Notes under the pieces: generated by a model
What the model saw: only the letters and a program-made list of their open reading frames with translations
Databases searched by the model: none
What the model was told of the DNA's origin: nothing
Shown: positions 16,120 through 20,930 of the stretch, piece after piece
Layout of the letters: every line of letters begins with the position of its first letter
Numbering within the stretch: the first letter of the stretch is position 1
Made by a program: the position numbers and the translations under genes
Source: Candidatus Aminicenantes bacterium UBA2190
GTDB taxonomy: Bacteria; Acidobacteriota; Aminicenantia; UBA2199
Assembly: GCA_002335385.1 (NCBI GenBank)
Contig: DCVK01000063.1
Span: 1 to 20,930, forward strand
DNA length: 20,930 bases
Reading direction: 5' to 3'

Positions 16120-17415
16120 ATGAATACAACAACTGATCCTGCCAACAAGATATCGGCCGGGGGAAAGCTCTGGAACCGCGATTTTTTCATCCTGTGGCAG
16201 GGCCAGCTGGTCTCGGCCCTGGGCGATGTCATCTATTCCATAGCCCTGGGTTTCTGGATCCTGGCCAAAACAGGCTCCACGGCCCTCATGGGCGCCCTGC
16301 TGGCGGCCGCCTCCCTGCCGCGGGTGCTGGCTTCCCCCTTCGCCGGCGTGCTGGTCGACCGCTGCGACCGCAAGCGCCTGCTGATCCTCACGGATACGGT
16401 CCGCGGCCTGGCCGTGGCCCTGGTCGGAGTGGCCGCACTGCTGGAATTCATCCAGGTCTGGATGATATTTTCGGCCGCCATCGTGATCGGCCTGGGAGGC
16501 GCATTCTTCAATCCGGCAGTGGCCAGTTCCCTTCCCGACATCGTCCGGCGCGACAAGCTTGTGCAGGCCAATTCAGTCTTTCATATGATCTACACGCTGT
16601 CGGGATTGGCGGGAAACTCGGCCGGCGGCATCCTTTTCAAAGTCCTTGGTGCTCCGGTCATGTTCCTCTTCAACGGCCTCTCCTACCTCTTCTCAGCCCT
16701 GGCCATCCCCTTCGTGAAGATCCCCAAGATCGAAGCCAAGAAGGAGCGCTCCCATTTCTTTTCCGACATGAAGGAGGGCTTCGCCTTCGTCTGGCGTTTC
16801 ATCGGCCTGCGCCACCTGCTGGCGTTTGCCGCCATCATGAATTTCTTCGCTTCCATGGGCATCATGCTGATCCTGCCGCTCTTCGAGCGCCAGCGCCACC
16901 TGGGACCCGCGCTGTACGGCCTGGTGATGGCCTGCTTCACCGGCGGTCTCCTGGCCGGCCTGCTCTTTTCCTCGCTCGTGCCCATTCGGCCATCCAGACG
17001 CTTCCGGCTCTTCGCGGCCTGCGGCTTCATCTCCTCGTTCAACATGATCCTGTTTCCCCTTTTCCTTTACTTCCCGCTCATGGCGCTGCTGGCCTTTGTT
17101 GGCGGCGTGGCTTCGGCGCTGCTCAACACCTTTATGGCCAGTGTCATCCAGTTCACCGTGCCCCAGGAGATGCGCGGCAAGGTGTTCGGTATCCTGGGCA
17201 GCGTCAGCACGGGCCTCATGCCCCTGGCCATGGTTATGGGCGGCGTGCTGGCCGAGTTTATCCCCATCCGCATCCTGATCTCGGTCAGCTTCGCGGTCAC
17301 CATCCTGCTGTACATTCCCCTTTTCGCGAGCGCCGCTTTCCGCCGCACCATCACCTTCGATCCCGCCACCCAGACCACGGCGGACCTCATCGCCTTCGGA
17401 GCGAAGCGGCCCTAG
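16120..17415 (+). CDS. MFS transporter, multidrug/macrolide-efflux type
   Basis: About 431 residues with roughly twelve hydrophobic helices, forming an inner-membrane secondary transporter. The N-terminal pattern is NRDFFILWQGQLVSALGDVIYSIALGFWI, then 'GVLVDRCDRKRLLILTDTVRG', an MFS loop 2-3 motif. 'GGAFFNPAVASSLPDIVRRDKLVQANSVF' is typical of the MFS_3/EntS-MefA-like efflux group. The C-terminal half has the same style ('QEMRGKVFGILG'). Substrate unknown; export is more likely than uptake. ATG 16120 is chosen. TTG 16108 is in frame but touches the GAGG (16104-16107) with no spacer. No dedicated promoter is obvious in the 72 bases after the DUF4230 pair, so read-through from that operon is possible. 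Confidence 0.88.
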   Translation: MNTTTDPANKISAGGKLWNRDFFILWQGQLVSALGDVIYSIALGFWILAKTGSTALMGALLAAASLPRVLASPFAGVLVDRCDRKRLLILTDTVRGLAVALVGVAALLEFIQVWMIFSAAIVIGLGGAFFNPAVASSLPDIVRRDKLVQANSVFHMIYTLSGLAGNSAGGILFKVLGAPVMFLFNGLSYLFSALAIPFVKIPKIEAKKERSHFFSDMKEGFAFVWRFIGLRHLLAFAAIMNFFASMGIMLILPLFERQRHLGPALYGLVMACFTGGLLAGLLFSSLVPIRPSRRFRLFAACGFISSFNMILFPLFLYFPLMALLAFVGGVASALLNTFMASVIQFTVPQEMRGKVFGILGSVSTGLMPLAMVMGGVLAEFIPIRILISVSFAVTILLYIPLFASAAFRRTITFDPATQTTADLIAFGAKRP

Positions 17416-17440
17416 TTCAGGAAAACCAGAATGGAGTACC

Positions 17441-17460
17441 GATTCGGGGTCAGGTCTTGA
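17441..17460 (+). repeat. Short dispersed repeat, copy 1
   Basis: gattcggggtcaggtcttga matches 20911-20930 at 19 of 20 positions in direct orientation. It is followed by a small palindrome (17467-17483). Similar short motifs often lie beside REP-associated or IS200-like transposase genes in environmental genomes. That link is from general familiarity, and no transposase is present here. Confidence 0.7.
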
Positions 17461-17607
17461 ATTATCAGGTCGATCATTGACCTTGTTCATATCTCCTCAG
17501 GGCCAAGCTAATAAAGGGGGTCATTAAGAAGTCAGGCGCCAAGGAAGATCCTTCGTCTTTGAGACGCGACCCCGGAGGTTCCCTTAACTAAATCTCAGAG
17601 TCACAAA

Positions 17608-17619
17608 GTCAAGCACCGT
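17608..17619 (+). repeat. Short motif matching an inverted copy at 20829-20840
   Basis: gtcaagcaccgt matches, with one difference, gtcaggcaccgt on the minus strand at 20840-20829. A 12-base match could arise by chance. The pairing with the 20-base direct repeat at the same two ends of the FAD/SDR operon makes a shared element origin more plausible. Confidence 0.4.
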
Positions 17620-17651
17620 CCCCAAATGTCACTCCGTCCCCAAATGTCACT
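17616..17651 (+). repeat. Perfect tandem duplication of an 18-base unit
   Basis: ccgtccccaaatgtcact occurs twice head to tail (17616-17633 and 17634-17651) without a mismatch. It lies in non-coding DNA next to other short repeats. Confidence 0.9.
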
Positions 17652-17658
17652 TCTTCCC

Positions 17659-17679
17659 CTACGCCCTACGCCCTACGCC
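17659..17679 (+). repeat. Three copies of ctacgcc
   Basis: The seven-base unit ctacgcc is repeated three times exactly, directly before the pyrimidine tract. A microsatellite-like run of this kind can change copy number by slippage. Confidence 0.9.
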
Positions 17680-17684
17680 GAGTG

Positions 17685-17770
17685 CTTTTTCTTACTTTTT
17701 CCCTTTTACTTTTTCCTTTTGCCTTTCTTTACCCCTTTCCCTCTCTTCCCCTCTTCCTTCCCCTGCCCTC
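17685..17770. repeat. Low-complexity pyrimidine (plus) / purine (minus) tract
   Basis: About 86 bases are almost entirely C and T on the plus strand, with imperfect repeats of ttactttttcc (for example near 17693 and 17706). Its 5' part is non-coding; from 17706 on it encodes the lysine/glycine-rich C-terminus of the SDR protein on the minus strand. Composition is unlike the surrounding genes. Confidence 0.85.
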
Positions 17771-18956
17771 CGGGAATTGAAAAGAGCTTTCTTCCCCAGT
17801 CGGCCGCGACGGCGTACTCCATGCAGCGCCGGAAAACGTCGTAATCGAAATCGGGCGGATCCATGGCGCCCGTGGCCCGGTCCGTATTCTCCCTCAGGAA
17901 GACCCGTCGGTCTGAGATGTACGGGCGGTAGGGCCTGATGAAATAATCAAAGAGCTCCTCGGGAGGGTTCCTCGTCTCCGCAGCGGGCGCGGAGCCAAGG
18001 ATCACCTCGATGCCGCTGAGCCCCAGGAACCGCGCCGAGAACGCGGTCAACTGGGCCATGGCGGCAGGGCGGCGGCTGGCGACATGATAGATGGCGCCGT
18101 TTTCCGCTTGATCCAGTATGGCGAGGGTCGCGGCGGTGAAATAATCCACCGGCACCAGGTTGATCTTTCCCTCGTTGGGGATGCATATCCTGAGCGGCAG
18201 GTGCAGCCTGCCGTCCTCGAGCAGGCGGACACCGCATGCGGCCGACTTTTTCCCCCGGTTCTTCCCGAGGTCAGCCAGGTAGATGTCCCGCAGCTGCAGC
18301 AGGGACCTGACCGGGTGATACAGGGCGTTGAACTTGAGCGACCGGCCCGTGCGCGCGTCGCCATAGACGATCGCCGGACGGATGATGGTGTGGGCAATGC
18401 CGTGCTGCCGGCAGGACGCAAGAACCGCGCTCTCGGCCAGTGCCTTGCTTTCCTCGTACACGTTGTTGAAATTCCGCGCATGCACCGGGACCTCGCGGCA
18501 TTCCGCCCCGTCGCTGCCGGCCGCGTAGGCGGAGCTGATGAAGTGGAAACACCGTGCCGGGCCGCCGCGGGCGAGATCCAGGATCCCGGCAAGGCTCCCC
18601 ACGTTGGCCGCCATCACCGCCTCGCGGTTCTTCTCGGCAAAGCGCGTATCCGAGGCGCAGTGGATGATCGGCAGGCCCCGGCGGCGCAGGAGCTCATAGT
18701 CATCGGAACCCAGCCCCAGCCGCGGCTTGCGAAAATCGGTTTCATGAAGCTCCAGCCGCTCCTGCAGGTGCTCGATCCCGAACCACTTCAGCAGCCGGCG
18801 GATCCTTTCCGCCAGCGACTCCCCGCCGGCGCGCCGCCCGACGACAACGACCCGTTCGCCTTTTTTCAGGAGCCCGGCCATGACATGACTTCCCAGAAAG
18901 CCGGTGGCGCCGGTCAGCAGGTACGGGCCGCCCGCTGTTGCGCCGCCCCGATTCAT
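17706..18956 (-). CDS. Extended SDR / fatty-acyl-reductase-like NAD(P)H oxidoreductase
   Basis: A 416-residue cytoplasmic Rossmann protein. The dinucleotide motif TGATGFLG is at 15-22, HCASDTRF at 99-106, the active serine near 141-142 (FISSAYA), and catalytic Y167 and K171 lie in YEESKALAE. Then follows IIRPAIVYGD, typical of the NAD_binding_4 (male-sterility/thioester-reductase) and epimerase group. The long C-terminal part could hold a substrate-binding domain. It might reduce an acyl thioester or act as an epimerase/dehydrogenase; the sequence does not decide. The last 18 residues (GKEEGKRGKGVKKGKRKK) are encoded by a low-complexity purine tract and may be a recent read-through extension after loss of an earlier stop. 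ATG 18956 overlaps the stop of the upstream FAD gene (ATGA), so the two are co-translated. Confidence 0.85.
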   Translation of the reverse strand: MNRGGATAGGPYLLTGATGFLGSHVMAGLLKKGERVVVVGRRAGGESLAERIRRLLKWFGIEHLQERLELHETDFRKPRLGLGSDDYELLRRRGLPIIHCASDTRFAEKNREAVMAANVGSLAGILDLARGGPARCFHFISSAYAAGSDGAECREVPVHARNFNNVYEESKALAESAVLASCRQHGIAHTIIRPAIVYGDARTGRSLKFNALYHPVRSLLQLRDIYLADLGKNRGKKSAACGVRLLEDGRLHLPLRICIPNEGKINLVPVDYFTAATLAILDQAENGAIYHVASRRPAAMAQLTAFSARFLGLSGIEVILGSAPAAETRNPPEELFDYFIRPYRPYISDRRVFLRENTDRATGAMDPPDFDYDVFRRCMEYAVAADWGRKLFSIPGGQGKEEGKRGKGVKKGKRKK

Positions 18957-20803
18957 TCGCTGACCCCGGCGCCCTGATAAAGAAAGCTCTCCTTGCGGCT
19001 GAAGCCCTGGCGGAACACATGCCGGATCCAGGTCACCGTCCCGGTCTCCGCCGCGAATTTCCCGATCATCATTCCGGCTTCCATCATGGCCTGGCGCATC
19101 CTGGCCTTTTCATCCTCATCGTTCTGGTCCAGGTAATAGTCGTATTCAAACACGCAGCGCTTGCCGTTGTCCAGGGGGGTGATGAAGCCGAAGTCGTTCT
19201 TCAGCCCGTGGCGGTCGGCGATGCGCCTGAACCCGGCGTCGATCTCGGCGATCAGGCGGTTGTCGATCGGCAGATAGATGATCATGGCCACCACATGCTT
19301 CTCCCGGCCCATGCGCGCGCTGACGATGCGGAACATGTTCAGCCACACCGGGTCGGTCATTTCCGGCCGGGCGTAGAGCGTTTCAAAGAAAGGCCGCAGC
19401 TCCGGGTCGACAGCCGCCGCCAGTTGGGCGGGAGACGGCGCCAGCGCCGCCTCGGCCAGGTCGGCGAAATGGGCCAGCCCCAGGTAGGAGAACGGCTCCT
19501 CTTCCTCGAGCTCGCCGATCAGGTCCAGCCAGCCGGCCGAGGCGAGCGAAGGGAGACCGAGGTTCAGGATGCGCATCAGGCGGCTGTCGAAGCCGTGATA
19601 ACCCATTTCCCTGACAGCCCGCAGCGCGTGGGCATCCCCGATCACCAGCACCAGGAAGGCGATCTTCAGCTTGTCGCGGAAGGCGTTCCTGACCTGGGCG
19701 GCAAGCTTCGCCGTGGGAGAGAGAAACGTCGAGATATATTCGCCGCCCAGGACGCCGATGGCCAGCCCGATGCGGCGCATGGCGCATTCCCGGGAAAAAT
19801 CGAGGGCGCCCGCGAGGGAAGTGAAGGGGACGAACACGGCGCTTTCGTCGGCCGTGACCGCGTGCAGGCGGACGGCGGCCGACGTGCAGATCCCCGGCAG
19901 CGGGGCGTCCTCCCTGCGGAAGCCGAAGAGGTTGGGCGCGGCCGGGTCGCTCAGGCAGAAGACGCCGCCGTCGGGCCCGACGAATTCCGCGTCGACGTAA
20001 TTGTCGGCGGCGGTGCCGTAGCTCGCCGAGAAGGTGGAGAAAATCCCCGAGCACATGATGTTGGCGCACACCAGCGCCGAAGGTTCCGCGACATTCACCC
20101 GGTAACCGCGCGCGACAACCGCCTTTTGCAGGTCGAAGGCGGCCACGCCGGCGCCGACCTTCACCAGCCAGTTCTTCTCGTCGAAGTCGATCGTCTTCAT
20201 CCGGCCCAGGTCGATCACGGCGCCCTCGCTCATGACAAAGCCCATGACGCTGGATCCGTTCCCCCTCACGGCATGGGGAATTTCATGACGGTTCAGGAAT
20301 TTGACCAGCGCCGAAATTTCAGCGGTGGAATCCGGCATGACGACATAAGCGGGCAGGCGCGACTCGGCCGCGGGGCAGGGATCATCCGCATAGGTAACGG
20401 CAATCGCCCTGTCGCCCGTCGCCCAGTCGTCACCCACGATCTCTTTCATCCCGTCCAGGATGACGTCTTTTTCAGGAGCCGGCACCTCGCCGCCGTTCTC
20501 CAGGTAACGCCGCACATGCTCCTTCAGGGCCTTCATGACGGCCGATGGCTTCATTTCGGTCACAAAATAGCACGGGTAGTCGCAGCGGCCGCAGAGGTCG
20601 CAACTCTCCGCGATCTCGACGCACTTTGGGGTGACCGGGACCCTGTTCTCCGCCAGGGCGGCATAGAGGTCCATCCGGCCCTGGGGATAGAAACTGACGT
20701 AATGCCGCTCCTCTCCCGACCGGCACAAGCCGCTGCCCAGAAAATCGATCTTGCACATGGCGTAGTGCCGGCAGTTCTTGGCCGTCTTCAACACATCGTT
20801 CAT
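18953..20803 (-). CDS. FAD-linked oxidoreductase with N-terminal Fe-S cysteine region
   Basis: A 616-residue protein. Residues 11-78 contain eight cysteines (11, 17, 27, 61, 68, 71, 74, 78). The last four form CX2CX2CX3C, a [4Fe-4S] ferredoxin-type motif. About 150-320 is an FAD_binding_4 (PCMH/GlcD-type) domain, with YVVMPDSTAEISALVKFLN, the flavin pyrophosphate loop AVRGNGSSVMG (178-188), GAVIDLGRMKTID and VGAGVAAFDLQ. The remaining 290 residues are a less familiar C-terminal substrate domain. It probably oxidises a hydroxyl-type substrate and passes electrons through the Fe-S centre; the substrate is unknown. Alkyl-DHAP synthase-like chemistry is a remote alternative. ATG 20803 is preferred: GGGAGG (20818-20813) lies at good spacing, while in-frame ATG 20830 has no site. 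It overlaps the SDR start by four bases. Confidence 0.85.
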   Translation of the reverse strand: MNDVLKTAKNCRHYAMCKIDFLGSGLCRSGEERHYVSFYPQGRMDLYAALAENRVPVTPKCVEIAESCDLCGRCDYPCYFVTEMKPSAVMKALKEHVRRYLENGGEVPAPEKDVILDGMKEIVGDDWATGDRAIAVTYADDPCPAAESRLPAYVVMPDSTAEISALVKFLNRHEIPHAVRGNGSSVMGFVMSEGAVIDLGRMKTIDFDEKNWLVKVGAGVAAFDLQKAVVARGYRVNVAEPSALVCANIMCSGIFSTFSASYGTAADNYVDAEFVGPDGGVFCLSDPAAPNLFGFRREDAPLPGICTSAAVRLHAVTADESAVFVPFTSLAGALDFSRECAMRRIGLAIGVLGGEYISTFLSPTAKLAAQVRNAFRDKLKIAFLVLVIGDAHALRAVREMGYHGFDSRLMRILNLGLPSLASAGWLDLIGELEEEEPFSYLGLAHFADLAEAALAPSPAQLAAAVDPELRPFFETLYARPEMTDPVWLNMFRIVSARMGREKHVVAMIIYLPIDNRLIAEIDAGFRRIADRHGLKNDFGFITPLDNGKRCVFEYDYYLDQNDEDEKARMRQAMMEAGMMIGKFAAETGTVTWIRHVFRQGFSRKESFLYQGAGVSE

Positions 20804-20828
20804 CCGGCATTCCTCCCTGTCAATCTGC

Positions 20829-20840
20829 ACGGTGCCTGAC
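20829..20840 (-). repeat. Inverted partner of the 17608-17619 motif
   Basis: Minus-strand gtcaggcaccgt matches 17608-17619 with one mismatch. It lies in the leader of the FAD gene, between the start codon and the operator candidate at 20849-20864. Confidence 0.4.
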
Positions 20841-20848
20841 TCGGGTGA

Positions 20849-20864
20849 TAATGATTGTTCATTA
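20849..20864. promoter_or_regulatory. Palindromic operator candidate upstream of the FAD/SDR operon
   Basis: TAATGA - four bases - TCATTA is a perfect dyad in an AT-rich island, 46 bases upstream of the FAD-gene ATG. Its size and spacing suit a dimeric helix-turn-helix repressor such as a TetR-family protein. The same island (20848-20870) could contain the -10 region, but no convincing -35/-10 pair was found. No regulator gene is in the window. Confidence 0.4.
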
Positions 20865-20893
20865 AAATATCTTCTCGCCTCCGTATCCCCGGT

Positions 20894-20907
20894 TCAGCGC
20901 ATGCTGA
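20894..20907. repeat. Small palindrome next to repeat copy 2
   Basis: tcagc - gcat - gctga is a five-base stem with a four-base loop, three bases from repeat copy 2. Copy 1 also has a small palindrome beside it (17467-17483), although on its other side and of different sequence. Confidence 0.35.
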
Positions 20908-20910
20908 GCA

Positions 20911-20930
20911 GATTTGGGGTCAGGTCTTGA
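20911..20930 (+). repeat. Short dispersed repeat, copy 2 (reaches window edge)
   Basis: gatttggggtcaggtcttga matches 17441-17460 with one difference. The match runs into the right end of the window, so the repeat may be longer. It lies upstream of the FAD/SDR operon, in direct orientation to copy 1 about 3.5 kb away. Confidence 0.7.

Larger units (their letters stand above)
17416..17705. other. Repeat-rich non-coding region
   Basis: No credible gene lies between the MFS stop and the convergent SDR stop. The 290 bases hold a copy of the gatt-ggggtcaggtcttga repeat, an adjacent aggtc/gacct stem (17467-17483), a tandem 18-base duplication, a 7-base triplicate and the start of a pyrimidine tract. 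This looks like accumulated short repeats or remnants of small palindromic elements, not an operon boundary alone. Confidence 0.65.

Noticed and set aside
17616..17679. CRISPR array
   Set aside because: The units are 18 and 7 bases, directly adjacent with no spacers, and no cas genes are present.
18953..20803. Bacterial alkyl-DHAP synthase (ether-lipid) assignment
   Set aside because: The pairing of an FAD_binding_4 protein with an acyl-reductase-like SDR is suggestive. However, the N-terminal Fe-S region and unfamiliar C-terminal half do not fit that family, so it is left as a remote alternative.
18938..20839. 633-codon plus-strand frame opposite the FAD gene
   Set aside because: It shadows the FAD oxidoreductase; the product is His/Gly/Arg/Val-rich with no domain.

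Overview
The window is high-GC, gene-dense bacterial DNA with no rRNA, tRNA or CRISPR array visible. Gene content (long-form HisG, Gram-negative-style exported GH38 mannosidase, fructose-type PTS, DUF4230 pair) and scattered 'ggggtcaggtcttga'-type repeats suggest an uncultured bacterium, perhaps Acidobacteriota/Aminicenantes-like. The taxon is a weak inference from style, not shown by a marker gene.

Layout. (a) 1-50, minus: the first codons of a TypA/BipA-like GTPase, reading off the left edge. It is divided from the next unit by a compact divergent promoter region (51-235). (b) 236-7453, plus: an alpha-mannan or mannoside utilisation operon. It holds an exported GH38 alpha-mannosidase, a fructose-family PTS IIC, a IIB, and one HPr-EI-IIA fusion, so a complete phosphorelay from PEP to sugar lies in one operon. 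(c) 14510-7469, minus: a compact histidine operon, hisG - hisC/HAD - hisB - hisH - hisF - hisA/I/E - hisD, in which most genes overlap by 4 to 20 bases. Every step from PRPP to histidine can be assigned if the HAD domain fused to HisC is the histidinol-phosphate phosphatase. The operon has a good sigma70-like promoter and a structured leader of about 175 bases. (d) 14779-16047, plus: a divergent promoter and two overlapping membrane-anchored DUF4230 paralogues. (e) 16120-17415, plus: an MFS exporter. (f) 17416-17705: non-coding DNA full of short repeats. (g) 20803-17706, minus: a two-gene operon of an FAD oxidoreductase with an N-terminal eight-cysteine (Fe-S type) region, and an extended SDR/fatty-acyl-reductase-like protein with a lysine-rich low-complexity tail. 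Related short repeats lie at both ends of this pair.

The most noteworthy items are the three-enzyme HisA-HisI-HisE polypeptide, the HisC-HAD fusion that would join consecutive reactions, the his leader whose fold would hide a Shine-Dalgarno sequence, the mannosidase plus self-contained PTS, and the repeat-bounded Fe-S/FAD + SDR operon with a palindromic operator candidate. No wholly new defence or mobile system was found.
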